A stretch of 64,000 nt of DNA from the NCBI RefSeq assembly GCF_002007645.1, contig NZ_CP019791.1, positions 3,030,593-3,094,592 of the forward strand, in the 5' to 3' direction. The notes beneath the pieces are model-generated. The model was not told the origin of the DNA. It made no database searches and saw nothing but the letters and a program-made list of their open reading frames with translations. This DNA comes from Anaerohalosphaera lusitana. Lineage in GTDB: Bacteria > Planctomycetota > Phycisphaerae > Sedimentisphaerales > Anaerohalosphaeraceae. Below, one piece after another: positions 38,913 to 48,675 of this stretch; within the stretch, counting starts at the first letter, position 1, and every line of letters begins with the position of its first letter. The translations under genes were made by a program, and so were the position numbers.

Positions 38913-39843
38913 GTTTAACCCTCGGATCAACTAAGGCGTAACATACGTCTGTAAGAACGTTAAATACCACGTAAAGGATCGCGACCATGAACGTCAAGGC
39001 ATTGATAACCTCGAAATCTCGCGAACCGATCGCGTCCAACATCAGATAACCCAGGCCCGGTATCCCGAAGAATCTTTCAAGCAAGAAAGAGCCCAGGATC
39101 AGATACGGGATGGTCAGGACTACATTCGTTATCACGGGTATCAATGCATTTTTCAGGACGTGCTTGAAAAGTACGGTCTTGGTGCCGAGCCCCTTGGAAA
39201 AGGCGGTTCGGACATAATCAGCACGCATCTCGTCGAGCATGACAGTGCGGTAGAATCTAAGCTGAAAACCGAGTCTTGCCGCCACGCCTATGATGATCGG
39301 CAGTATCACGGACTGTGCCAGGCTCATGTACGGCTGATAGAACACAGGAAAGCCGAAGTTGCCCTTATAGGCGAGGAAATACTGTCCGAAGAGGATGTAG
39401 CTGAGGTACGGTATACTCATTCCGATGATACATGCTATCACAATGGCGAAATCGCCTATGGTCCCTCTGATAAAGGCTACGATCAGTGCCAGGCTGACAC
39501 CTATAGTTACCAGCAAGAAGAAGACAGGGACCGAGATGGCAAGCGAGTACGGCACGCCCCGTTTGATCTTGTCGATCACCAGCTCACGGTCGCGAGCCCT
39601 TGCAGAAAAGGTCAGTGTCTGCTTGAGGTGGTGCGTGAATTGACTGTCCCAGGCCAGTATGACGGGCTTGTTGAGGCCCAGCTCTTCCCGGATCTCTTCG
39701 ATCGTCTCAGGAGTTGCGTTCTTGCCCGCGTACTCCATCGAAACGTCACCTCTGATAACGTTGAAGAGCAAAAAGGTGACAACCAGAACACCGAATACGA
39801 TCGGTATGCAGTAAAGCAGTCGTCTAATCACATATGCAATCAT
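38905..39843 (-). CDS. oppB: Oligopeptide ABC transporter permease (OppB type)
   Basis: The 312-residue permease begins with the OppB signature MIAYVIRRLLYCIPIVFGV and has six helices and the EAA loop (TAFSKGLGTKTVLFKHVLKN). It follows the binding-protein gene by 16 bases. Only one permease set serves four upstream binding lipoproteins. Confidence 0.95.
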   Translation of the reverse strand: MIAYVIRRLLYCIPIVFGVLVVTFLLFNVIRGDVSMEYAGKNATPETIEEIREELGLNKPVILAWDSQFTHHLKQTLTFSARARDRELVIDKIKRGVPYSLAISVPVFFLLVTIGVSLALIVAFIRGTIGDFAIVIACIIGMSIPYLSYILFGQYFLAYKGNFGFPVFYQPYMSLAQSVILPIIIGVAARLGFQLRFYRTVMLDEMRADYVRTAFSKGLGTKTVLFKHVLKNALIPVITNVVLTIPYLILGSFLLERFFGIPGLGYLMLDAIGSRDFEVINALTFMVAILYVVFNVLTDVCYALVDPRVKLE

Positions 39844-39859
39844 TTACCGTATATCCTTA

Positions 39860-41641
39860 CTAGTATGCTGCTCTTTCGGCGGTATCCACTTTTCTGAATT
39901 TGCCCGTGCCGTTGTAAAAGACGTTGGGCTTATAGTTCTCAAGCCAGCCGTGCATTACCATGTAGTTCACGCGATGCGTGATGAATGCCGCTGGGCAATC
40001 TTCCAGTACGATCAGCTCGGCCTGGCGATAAAGCTCGGTTCGCTCAGGGCTGTCGGGCATCGCTACAGCCTTTTTGTATATCCGGTCAAACTCTTCGCTG
40101 CTGTAGTTGAAGTTATTCGGGCCCGGAGCAGCATTTTTACTGTAGAATAGCTGCAGGAAGTTCTCCGCGTCAGGATAATCCGCGATCCAGCCCGAAGAGA
40201 AAAGCTGTGCACTCTTGGTGCTGATCTTCTGCAGATAGATGGGCCAATCCGTATATTCTACATCAACCTTTAACCCGATATTCTCAAGACAACGCTTGAG
40301 GAAGACACCGCGATTCCTGTTCATCGTGTCTGTCCCTGGCATCGAGATTTCCAGTTCCGGGATCTCGCCGCCCTGGATCTCGCGAGCTTCTTTCAATAGC
40401 TCGCGTGCCTTATCCGGGTCGTACCTTTGGCCGAGCTCCTTAATATCGGGATTATACGCCTTCATAAGGGGCGGTATGAATCCAGAGGCCATATCATATC
40501 GACCGTTCCAGAAAATCTCAACTTCTTTTGCTCGGTTAATTGAATAACTTATAGCTTTTCTGAGGGGCATATTCTTACCCAGGATCGGATCCTCCATGTT
40601 GAAACCGAGCCAGAAGGTGCTCGGGTCCTTGAAGGTGACTAGATCGATGTTTCTTTCGGCCATTTCGTCCGTAAGGGTCATATCAGCGCTTACGGCTGAT
40701 CCGAAATTATCCTTCGGGATACCCAGTGCGTCTACATCGCCCTGCTGGAACTGGAGCCACCTTGGCTGATCCTCTGGAATAATGAGCCACATTATACGAT
40801 TGACAAATGGAATCTGCTTGCCGGCGTCTTCGAGCAGCCCAGCTTCTACGTCCTGCGGTTCACCTTCTGTGGGATATGTGGCATGACGGTAATTCTCATT
40901 GCGGACAACTTCTACATAACTACCAGGGTGCCAGGTATTGAGCTTGAAAGGTCCCGTTCCCACAGTGTGCTTCATGAGATCATCATCGCCGTAGTACGCT
41001 ACTGCCTCTGGAGGCATTGGAGCGGAGGGCTGATGAGCGAGAATGTAAAGGATCTGCGGCCATTTTTTAGTCAGCCTGATAACAAGAGTGTGATCATCCG
41101 GGGCCTGCAGACCCTCAACAGGTCGTGAGTAGTCAACCTCTTCCGCGTCTTTTGTATATTCACGGAAATCGTCAAGGCCGACGATCTTATCGTCGAAGAT
41201 CCACCAGTTCTTACTTCGGAACTTAATGTTGGCCAGGCGTTTCCATGCGAAAATGAAATCGTTTGCTACAAGCTCACGGGCTTTGCCGTTCTCAAAACAG
41301 GGATCGTCGGAATAGAGCACGCCCTTTTTGATCTTGATGGTATACGTCGTTCCGTCATCACTGATCTCGGGCATTCCGTCAGCTACCAGAGGAACAACCT
41401 CGTATGGGCGTTTCAGGTAGTGGTACGTGTACAGAGTTTCATAACAGTGGCTGTGGACCTTAGAGGAATACGTGTCGCTTGTCGCTCCGGGATCGACACC
41501 TTCGATCTTGTTCGGCAAAACGCTTTTGAGTGTTACGTTGCCTTCATCATTGTCGCCGGGACCGCTTTTGCCGCAGCCGGATGAACCCAGGACAATCGCG
41601 ATTAGCAGTGTCAGCATCAATGTTTTCATGATCTTGTTCAT
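39860..41641 (-). CDS. oppA: Oligopeptide-binding lipoprotein, paralogue 1 (nearest the permease)
   Basis: The 593-residue protein has a lipoprotein signal with lipobox LGSSGC and an SBP_bac_5 (OppA/DppA) fold. The ATG at 41641 has AAAGG upstream; a longer frame starts at 41677. It is the fourth of four tandem paralogues on the minus strand and lies directly before oppB. Shared blocks include FDDKIVGLDDFREYTKDAEE and DDHTLVIRLTKKWPQIL. The ligand is probably a peptide, but OppA-like proteins also bind sugars and other solutes. Confidence 0.9.
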   Translation of the reverse strand: MNKIMKTLMLTLLIAIVLGSSGCGKSGPGDNDEGNVTLKSVLPNKIEGVDPGATSDTYSSKVHSHCYETLYTYHYLKRPYEVVPLVADGMPEISDDGTTYTIKIKKGVLYSDDPCFENGKARELVANDFIFAWKRLANIKFRSKNWWIFDDKIVGLDDFREYTKDAEEVDYSRPVEGLQAPDDHTLVIRLTKKWPQILYILAHQPSAPMPPEAVAYYGDDDLMKHTVGTGPFKLNTWHPGSYVEVVRNENYRHATYPTEGEPQDVEAGLLEDAGKQIPFVNRIMWLIIPEDQPRWLQFQQGDVDALGIPKDNFGSAVSADMTLTDEMAERNIDLVTFKDPSTFWLGFNMEDPILGKNMPLRKAISYSINRAKEVEIFWNGRYDMASGFIPPLMKAYNPDIKELGQRYDPDKARELLKEAREIQGGEIPELEISMPGTDTMNRNRGVFLKRCLENIGLKVDVEYTDWPIYLQKISTKSAQLFSSGWIADYPDAENFLQLFYSKNAAPGPNNFNYSSEEFDRIYKKAVAMPDSPERTELYRQAELIVLEDCPAAFITHRVNYMVMHGWLENYKPNVFYNGTGKFRKVDTAERAAY

Positions 41642-41651
41642 ATTGCTACCT

Positions 41652-43451
41652 TTACTTCTTATAGTTATCACGTGCATCTGTATCTATGCGAATAAATTTT
41701 GCTGTATTGTAAGAGAACGGATTCGGCTTGTAGTTCTTGTACCAGCCGTGGTGGAGTATATATGCAACTCTCTGGTTGATGAATGCTGCCGGGTAGTCGC
41801 TCATCACTATTTTCTCTATCTTCTGATACAAGCGGTTCTTCTCTTCTGAGGGGAACATCACCCTGACCTGTTTGTAAAGCTTGTCAACCTCTGCGTTCTT
41901 GTAGTTGAAATGGTTCGGTCCGGGCGAGGCATTTTCAGAGTAGAAAATCGGTATCATGCTGATCGCCTGGGGGATTCCGCCGGAAACGCCCGAAGCGAAC
42001 AATTGAGCACTCTTTGTGTTGAGCTTTTGCATGTAGGTGGGCCAATCCATGTAGTCGATCTCGACATCCAGATCGATCTCGGAGAACAGTTTATTTAGAA
42101 ACTGCCCGTACTGTTTGTGAAAACTGTCGGTGCCTGGCAGGGAGATCGTAAGCGTCGGGACAGGTCCGCCATTGACCTCTTCAGCCTCAGCGAGAAGCTC
42201 TTTCGCTTTTTGCGGATCATAAACCGAAAAGCCCATGTCTTTGATCTTTGGGTTGTAAGAGGCGTAAATCTGTGACAAGATGCCATTCGCGATCATGTCT
42301 CGACCGTTCATAAAGGTATCGATAAACTGCTGGCGATCGATCGCATGGCTGATGGCCATCCTCAGGGGTTTATTATTCCCAAGGACCGGGTCCTCCATAT
42401 TGAACCCGAGCCAGAAGATACCTGCATCGAGGTAGGTCTTCAACTGGACGCCTCGGTCACGCATTTCGTCGGTGAGATCACCGCTGCCTGCGACCGCCTG
42501 GTCGAAATTATCTTTTGCGATGCCGGTAGAATCCAGATCCCCATTCATAAAGAGCAGCCACGATGGCTGTGATTCCTCGATAACGGTGTAAACGATCCTC
42601 TCAGCAAAAGGCATCATCTTGCCTGCATCTTCGAGCAGACCAGCCTCGAGGTCGCCTTCTTCACCTTCGGATGGATATGGCTGGCCGCGGAAATTAGGAT
42701 TCCGAACGAGTTCTATAAAGCTGCCGCGTTTCCATGTTTTAAGCATGTACGCACCCGTACCTACAGGGTGCGCGATAAGCTCCTCACCGTAGTATTCCAG
42801 AGCTTCGGGAGGTAAAGGCGGCATAACTATCCCGATAAGAGCGGCCTCTATGAACTCGGGCCAGGGTTTTATCAGCTTGAACTGAAGTGTATGGTCGTCA
42901 AGGGCCTGTGCACCTTCGATAGTGCGCGAATAGTCAACGTCTTCAGAATTTTCGCATTCTTTGCTGTATTCACGAAACTCATCGAGCCCGACGATGCGTT
43001 CGTCAAAATCTGCCCAGAGATGGCTCAGGTTGTTGATGTCAGCAAATCGCTTGAGAGAAAAGATGAAATCGCTGGCCTTCAGCAGACGTCCTTTGCCGTC
43101 AGGGAAGCAGGGATCATCCTGGTAGCGAACGCCCTTTTTGATCTTGATCGTGTATTTCAGGCCGTCTTCGCTGATCTGGGGCATGCCGTCAGCCAGAAGA
43201 GGAACCGGCTCATAAGGCCGTTTGAGGTAGTGGTAATCGTAGAGACTCTCGTAGATCTGGCTGCCAACCTTCATCTGGTAAACATCCCGGCAAGTCACCG
43301 GATCCAGACCCTTGAGCTTGGCATTGAGCATGCTGCGGATAACCATTTCGTCAGGCTTCTTACCGGAATCCGTATCGCAACCCGCAAAGAAACCGGCTGC
43401 GATGCAGAGAACTGCCAACACTGCCAACGGAAATATTATTATAAATTTCAT
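41652..43451 (-). CDS. Oligopeptide-binding lipoprotein, paralogue 2
   Basis: The 599-residue protein has a lipobox AAGFFAGC and the SBP_bac_5 fold. It shares FDERIVGLDEFREYSKECEN and DDHTLQFKLIKPWPEF with its neighbours. AGGAG precedes the ATG. It is separated by 10 bases from paralogue 1, so all are in one transcript. It is the most diverged of the four in the central part by eye. Confidence 0.9.
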   Translation of the reverse strand: MKFIIIFPLAVLAVLCIAAGFFAGCDTDSGKKPDEMVIRSMLNAKLKGLDPVTCRDVYQMKVGSQIYESLYDYHYLKRPYEPVPLLADGMPQISEDGLKYTIKIKKGVRYQDDPCFPDGKGRLLKASDFIFSLKRFADINNLSHLWADFDERIVGLDEFREYSKECENSEDVDYSRTIEGAQALDDHTLQFKLIKPWPEFIEAALIGIVMPPLPPEALEYYGEELIAHPVGTGAYMLKTWKRGSFIELVRNPNFRGQPYPSEGEEGDLEAGLLEDAGKMMPFAERIVYTVIEESQPSWLLFMNGDLDSTGIAKDNFDQAVAGSGDLTDEMRDRGVQLKTYLDAGIFWLGFNMEDPVLGNNKPLRMAISHAIDRQQFIDTFMNGRDMIANGILSQIYASYNPKIKDMGFSVYDPQKAKELLAEAEEVNGGPVPTLTISLPGTDSFHKQYGQFLNKLFSEIDLDVEIDYMDWPTYMQKLNTKSAQLFASGVSGGIPQAISMIPIFYSENASPGPNHFNYKNAEVDKLYKQVRVMFPSEEKNRLYQKIEKIVMSDYPAAFINQRVAYILHHGWYKNYKPNPFSYNTAKFIRIDTDARDNYKK

Positions 43452-43475
43452 GCGATTACTCCTGCAATACGGAAA

Positions 43476-45272
43476 TTACTCTTCCGTTGTTTCTTCTAGC
43501 TCGATCCGGCGGTACTTGGAGAGTTTGTGAGAGAATACGTGCGGCTTGTAATTCTTGTACCAGCGATGGTGAACGACGTATGCAACGCGGTGATTCATGA
43601 ATGCCGCCGGGCAGTCCTCGAGGACGATGTTTTCCATCTGGCGATAGAGGTTCGTCCTTTCTGGCGAATCGGGCATAATCTCGGCTTTCTGAAACAGCTC
43701 GTCAAATTGTTCGTTCTTATAGTTAAAGTTGTTTGAGCCGGGCGCCCAGTCCCTTGAATCAAAGAGGCCGAGAAAGTCAATAGCATCGGGTATGGAGGCA
43801 CTGACTCCTGAGACGAATATCTGGGCACTTCGGGTGTTGATCTTTTGAAGATACGTCGGCCAGTCCATGTAATCGATCTGGATTTTAAGGCCCAAGTTGT
43901 TGAATGCGGTCTTTAAGAATTGACCGTATTGCTTATGAAAGTTACCCGTTCCGGGCATGGACACTTCCAGTTCAGGAATCGGTCCGCCATTAAGCTCTTC
44001 GGCTTTTTTGAGATAATCTTTTGCAAGCTCCAGGTCGTATTTGGCATGTCCTTTTTCAGCGATATCTTCCTGGTACGACTTGAGCGTTGGAGGTATTACG
44101 CCGTGGGCAACTCTGTGGCGACCATTGAAGAAAAGATCGATGAATCTTTCGCGATTGAGGCAATGGTTGATAGCCTTTCGAAGCGGTTTATTGTTGCCCA
44201 GAAGTTCATCCTGCATGTTGAAGCCTATCCAGAACACAGACGGCTCATCGAATGTCTTGAGCTGAATTCCGTACTCCTTCATTTTCGGCGTCAGTTCTAG
44301 ATCCTCACCGACGGCGGCATTCCAGTTGTCCTTAGGTATGCCGATCGCGTCTATCTTGCCCTGCATGAAAAGCAGCCAGCGAGGCTGCTGTTCCTCTATA
44401 ATGCGCCATACAAGTCTGTCAGCAAATGGAACGACTTTGCCTGCATCATCGAGATAACCAGCCTCTTTGTCTCCGGGCTCACCTTCAGTGGGGTAGGTAA
44501 CTGTTCGATAGTTCGGATTTCGTACAAGTTCGATCAGGCTGCCGCGTTGCCACTTGTCCAACATGTAAGGCCCGGTGCCGACAGGATTGGATATGATCCC
44601 CTCGCCGTAATGGTCTACGGCTTCTCTGGCAATGGGAGCTGTGGCGATGTCTGCAAAGGCAACGCCCAATATCTGGGGCCATGGTTTGGTCAGTTTTATA
44701 ACCAGGGTATGATCATCGACTGCCTGCAACCCTTCCACAGGTCTGTCAAAGTCTACATTCTCGGAGTCAACATCCTTTGTATATTCACGGAACTCATCGA
44801 GGCCCACGATTCGTTCATCAAAGATGGACCAGTTGCGACTAAGATAGTTAATGTCAGCGATCCTCTTGATGGCGTAGACAAAATCCTGGGCCTTGAGCTC
44901 CCGGCCCTTTCCGTCCTCGAAACAGAGGTCGTCCTGAAAGTAAACACCATTTTTGATGGGGATGGTATATGTCAGCCTGTCTTCGCTGATCTGCGGCATT
45001 GCTGCTGCAAGCTGAGGTTCGAGAACATAAGGCCTTTTAAGGAAATGATACTGGTACAATGTCTCGAACATCTGACCGGCAACCATAAATGAATATACAT
45101 CTCTCATGTTGCCGGGGTCCAGACCATCAATCTTGGTCAACAGAGAACTGTTCAAAACTTCAGGTCCATCTCTTCGCTCGGGAGCACGTTCACCGCAACC
45201 GCTGATCACTATCATGCCGGCAAGTGCTGCTATCAGCATAAGCGAAGTAAAACGGGTGATTCTGTTATTCAT
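43476..45272 (-). CDS. Oligopeptide-binding lipoprotein, paralogue 3
   Basis: The 598-residue protein has lipobox VISGC and the SBP_bac_5 fold, with FDERIVGLDEFREYTKDVDS and DDHTLVIKLTKPWPQIL. AAGGA precedes the ATG at 45272. It lies 24 bases upstream of paralogue 2. By eye it is most similar to paralogue 2, including matching stretches around KQYGQFL and IDYMDWPTYLQK. Confidence 0.9.
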   Translation of the reverse strand: MNNRITRFTSLMLIAALAGMIVISGCGERAPERRDGPEVLNSSLLTKIDGLDPGNMRDVYSFMVAGQMFETLYQYHFLKRPYVLEPQLAAAMPQISEDRLTYTIPIKNGVYFQDDLCFEDGKGRELKAQDFVYAIKRIADINYLSRNWSIFDERIVGLDEFREYTKDVDSENVDFDRPVEGLQAVDDHTLVIKLTKPWPQILGVAFADIATAPIAREAVDHYGEGIISNPVGTGPYMLDKWQRGSLIELVRNPNYRTVTYPTEGEPGDKEAGYLDDAGKVVPFADRLVWRIIEEQQPRWLLFMQGKIDAIGIPKDNWNAAVGEDLELTPKMKEYGIQLKTFDEPSVFWIGFNMQDELLGNNKPLRKAINHCLNRERFIDLFFNGRHRVAHGVIPPTLKSYQEDIAEKGHAKYDLELAKDYLKKAEELNGGPIPELEVSMPGTGNFHKQYGQFLKTAFNNLGLKIQIDYMDWPTYLQKINTRSAQIFVSGVSASIPDAIDFLGLFDSRDWAPGSNNFNYKNEQFDELFQKAEIMPDSPERTNLYRQMENIVLEDCPAAFMNHRVAYVVHHRWYKNYKPHVFSHKLSKYRRIELEETTEE

Positions 45273-45281
45273 ACGAGTTCC

Positions 45282-47069
45282 TTAAAACTTTTTTCGTTTA
45301 TCCATATCCGCTGAGCGGTATTTTCTCAATCCATATCCCGGGTCGAAAGCGGCCAGCCGGTAATTCTCGAGCCAGTCATGATAGAGCGAATACATAACGC
45401 GATGCTTTATCGGGATCATGGGGCAGTCTTCCATAACTATTCGCTCGGCCTGCCGATAGAGTTCGGTACGCTCGGGGCCGGCAGGCATCATAGTTGCCTC
45501 TTCGTAAATCCGGTCGAATTCAGGACTGGAATAATTGAACTGGTTCGGGCCGGGCGACTCGTTCTTGCTGTAGAAGACCTGCAGAAACGTTTCGGTATCC
45601 GGGTAGTCGGCACGCCAGCCAAGCTGGAAGATCTGTGCGCTTTTGGTATGGGTCTTTTCCAGAAAGATCGGCCAATCCAGATACTCCGTCTCGATGTCGA
45701 GCCCGATAGCTTCGAAATTGCGTTCGAGCAGAGTGCCCATCTTGCTGTGCAGCGAGCTGGTGCCGCCCATGGTCAACGTTATGGTCGGAATCTCCCCGCC
45801 CTGCACTTCACGGGCCTGTTCGAGGTACTCGCGGGCTTTGTCCGGATCGTAGTGAGGCCCAATTTCTTTTATGCCTGGATCATAGGCTTTCATTACCGGC
45901 GGTATGAAGCCGTAAGCAGGCTCATCGCGATTGTTTGTGAAAAGCTCGATGTACTTTTTACGGTCGACAGCATGCGCCAAAGCAAGTCGGAGGGGTTTGT
46001 TGCCGCCAATGAGCGGATCTTCCATATTCAGTGCTACCCAGTCGGTGCAAGGTTCATCCATCGTGGTCAGTTGGATGTTGTTTTTCTTCATCTGCGGCGT
46101 CAGTTCGTGGCCGATCTCTATGGCTTGATCGAAATTGTCGGCAGGCGGAGTTAGAGCGTCGATATCGCCCTGCTTGAACTGGAGCCAGCGAGGCTGAGAT
46201 TCTTCAACAACCATAAACAGTATCTTGTCGGCAAGCGGCAGTTTATTTTCAGCCGTTCTGGAGGCTCCCGGATTGTATTCGGTCCTGAAGTTGGGATTCT
46301 TGAGAGCCTCTACATAGCTGCCCCGCTGCCAGTGTTTGAGAACGAACGGGCCGGTCCCGACGGGATTAGAAACAATGTCCTCACCATAGTAGTCGACTGC
46401 CTCGGGCGGCACCGGAGCGGAAGCGAGATATGCAAGCACCAGCGGCAACTGGGGCCAGGGCTTTTTCAATTTGATGACCAGCGTGTGATCGTCAACGGCC
46501 TTGAATCCTTCGACCGGCCTTGAGTAATCGACTTCTTCGCCCTTGCCGACTTCAGTGGTATATTCGCGGAATGCATCGAGGCCGACAATTCTACCGTCGA
46601 ACATCCACCAGTTTTTACTTCGGAATTTTATGTTTGCGATCCTCTTCCATGCAAAAACAAAGTCCGACGCCTTGAGCTCTCGCCCTTTTCCATCGGGAAA
46701 ACATGGGGAATCGCTGAATTTAATGCCTTCCTTGAGCTTAATGGTATATGTCAGCCGGTCATCGCTGATCTCGGGCATGCTATCCGCCAGCATGGGAACC
46801 AGTTTATATGGCCGGGCCTCGTAGTCAAATCCATAGAGCGTTTCATAAAAGCAGCCGGTAACAGTGGCTGAAGTAGTGTCCGAAACATCCCCCGGATCAA
46901 GGGAACGTATCTTCGAGACCAGTGCGTCTCTGAGCACAACCATATCTTCGCTGTCACCAGGATCAGAACCGCAGCCGGCCAGGGTCAGCACAACAAAAAG
47001 CAATAATGCACACACTACTGGGCTTTTGAAGCAGCTTAACACAGATTTATTGTTGGCGTGGATATTCAA
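45282..47069 (-). CDS. Oligopeptide-binding lipoprotein, paralogue 4 (first in the series)
   Basis: The protein of about 595 residues has lipobox LTLAGC and the SBP_bac_5 fold. The open frame begins with TTG at 47102, but an internal TTG at 47069 has AGGAGG 4 bases upstream and gives a normal lipoprotein signal. It shares FDGRIVGLDAFREYTTEVGK and DDHTLVIKLKKPWPQLPLVL with the others. It resembles paralogue 1 most in the C-terminal third (SAQIFQLGWRADYPDTETFL). Confidence 0.88.
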   Translation of the reverse strand: MNIHANNKSVLSCFKSPVVCALLLFVVLTLAGCGSDPGDSEDMVVLRDALVSKIRSLDPGDVSDTTSATVTGCFYETLYGFDYEARPYKLVPMLADSMPEISDDRLTYTIKLKEGIKFSDSPCFPDGKGRELKASDFVFAWKRIANIKFRSKNWWMFDGRIVGLDAFREYTTEVGKGEEVDYSRPVEGFKAVDDHTLVIKLKKPWPQLPLVLAYLASAPVPPEAVDYYGEDIVSNPVGTGPFVLKHWQRGSYVEALKNPNFRTEYNPGASRTAENKLPLADKILFMVVEESQPRWLQFKQGDIDALTPPADNFDQAIEIGHELTPQMKKNNIQLTTMDEPCTDWVALNMEDPLIGGNKPLRLALAHAVDRKKYIELFTNNRDEPAYGFIPPVMKAYDPGIKEIGPHYDPDKAREYLEQAREVQGGEIPTITLTMGGTSSLHSKMGTLLERNFEAIGLDIETEYLDWPIFLEKTHTKSAQIFQLGWRADYPDTETFLQVFYSKNESPGPNQFNYSSPEFDRIYEEATMMPAGPERTELYRQAERIVMEDCPMIPIKHRVMYSLYHDWLENYRLAAFDPGYGLRKYRSADMDKRKKF

Positions 47070-47131
47070 TCTACCTCCTGATGATAATGACCGCTTTGAC
47101 AATCCTTTAAAGCCTGAGCTCAGATCATGAA

Positions 47132-48292
47132 TCAGGCGTTCTCTGACTCAGCACCGAGATCGGGGACAGGTGGAGGTGACAATGTCCTCGGTCCGGAAAG
47201 CTTTTGCCCCGCTTTATCAGTACCGTAATCAAGAGTGTTGTCATATTCAAGCAGGCCTTTTCTGCCCGTAGAACCGAACAAACGGTCGTGTTCCTGCTTC
47301 AGCTCCGTCAGGTTCCCCCTGTCGAGGGCCTTTCTTATGGAGTCCTGAGGTCTGCCCAGCAGTTTGGGCAATATCTTCTGTTCAACCTCAGCCATTGTCG
47401 CGATCAGGTAATTCTCGTTTTCCTTATCGAGCAGGTCCTGGCCGAGTATGTAACGTTGGATAGTGTAAGAATAGAGCTGGGCAAATGCGCCCAGGAATCT
47501 GGCCTTTTGCGAACCGCTCAAGTTCTGTGCCTCGCCGGCAAGTACAGCCAGTATCTCAGCGTCAGCTTTCTCATAATCAACCGTCCAGTCCTCGTAGTCC
47601 CTCATCCTTACGTCAACTATCTTGAGAAGCATATCGTTCGTGGCCGGTGCTTCAAGATCCGCAGCAAATCGCGAGATCACCGCAAGTACCTCAGCAGTGG
47701 TATTGGGACCGATATAGCCATTCAATGCTGTCAAAATCTTGTCCGTAATATTCTTGTCTGCTGTTATTGGGTCATTCAGCATCTTCACCAGGCGATCGCC
47801 CGTCAGCGACTTAACCGCCCAGTATCGTATCACAATATCATCCTGGGAAAGCATATTTACCGCGAAATCAACCAATTGGGGACTTTGCAGACGTGCAGCA
47901 AGAATGATGAGGTTGGTCTGTATCTGCTTTTTTCGCTCACCAGCCTCCCAACTGCTGACGTAGTTCACTGCATCCAGGAGATTTTCTTCAAGAATATCCG
48001 AAAAAGCCAAACGGTATTTACTGTTTTTATCGGACAACATGCGTGTGCTGATGCCCGTGCGAACGGCTATCATTTCAGATCCGTTTTGGGCACTAACAAG
48101 CTCGTCAATAGAATCGCTGACAAATTCAGATATGATTTCACGGTCGCTGCTGCTCAGATCTGCTGCGGAGGTGCCTGCTCTCTGAATAAGAGCATCGATC
48201 TCTTGTGTTTCGGCTGCGCGGGTTACTGAAGCGAAGCTGACAAAAATAGCTGCAACGCAAACAATTACGATAGATATGCGTATGTTTTTCAT
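47132..48292 (-). CDS. Secreted HEAT-like repeat protein, unknown function
   Basis: The 386-residue preprotein has a signal peptide (MKNIRISIVIVCVAAIFVSF, then ASVTRA-AE). It is otherwise mostly helical, with HEAT-like repeats in the middle (LIILAARLQSPQLVDFAVNM and RYWAVKSLTGD). The ATG at 48292 has GAGG upstream. Its 3' end is about 60 bases from the likely start of binding protein 4 and on the same strand, so it probably heads the opp operon. No catalytic residues are recognised. A periplasmic scaffold is possible. Confidence 0.7.
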   Translation of the reverse strand: MKNIRISIVIVCVAAIFVSFASVTRAAETQEIDALIQRAGTSAADLSSSDREIISEFVSDSIDELVSAQNGSEMIAVRTGISTRMLSDKNSKYRLAFSDILEENLLDAVNYVSSWEAGERKKQIQTNLIILAARLQSPQLVDFAVNMLSQDDIVIRYWAVKSLTGDRLVKMLNDPITADKNITDKILTALNGYIGPNTTAEVLAVISRFAADLEAPATNDMLLKIVDVRMRDYEDWTVDYEKADAEILAVLAGEAQNLSGSQKARFLGAFAQLYSYTIQRYILGQDLLDKENENYLIATMAEVEQKILPKLLGRPQDSIRKALDRGNLTELKQEHDRLFGSTGRKGLLEYDNTLDYGTDKAGQKLSGPRTLSPPPVPDLGAESENA

Positions 48293-48353
48293 GCGTAAAC
48301 CTCGAAAACTTATGTGATCCAATTAAGGCGTTAAGTGTGCAGGAATTAACGAG

Positions 48354-48382
48354 AGACTAACCTGCAGGCGGTATATTGTCAA
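48354..48382 (-). promoter_or_regulatory. Candidate promoter of the HEAT-like/opp operon
   Basis: On the minus strand a perfect TTGACA and TAGTCT are separated by 17 bases, about 60 bases before the ATG at 48292. Confidence 0.5.
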
Positions 48383-48635
48383 GACTATTTAGAACTACGT
48401 AAGTGCATTACTGAGCAGTCCTTTACGGACCTATTGGCTCGGTCGGACACGCTAAAAGATACTCGTGACAGAGCAAAAAGTTCTGCCAATTTGCATTTGT
48501 AATAAAAGACTCACGTTATGTTGATTAGTAATCGTGACGATATCTTCGTTGTGTAAAGCTAAAATTGCGTCGCGGAGGGCTGTTTATCCGGCCTTATTGT
48601 AAGCATATTAGATTTTTATTTGCATTATTCACGAC

Positions 48636-48664
48636 TTGATATATCATAGTATACGGTTTAATCT
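48636..48664 (+). promoter_or_regulatory. Weak candidate promoter of the DUF547 gene
   Basis: TTGATA and TAATCT are separated by 17 bases, only 11 bases before the ATG, which would give a very short leader. An alternative TTGCAT box lies at 48620. Confidence 0.3.
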
Positions 48665-48675
48665 TTTGGAATAAT

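Larger units (their letters stand above)
48293..48675. other. Divergent intergenic region with candidate promoters only
   Basis: The 383 bases between the HEAT-like gene (minus) and the DUF547 gene (plus) are AT-rich and hold one good minus-strand promoter (48354-48382) and a weaker plus-strand one (48636-48664). No ORF, RNA gene or long repeat is supported between about 48390 and 48620. Confidence 0.6.
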
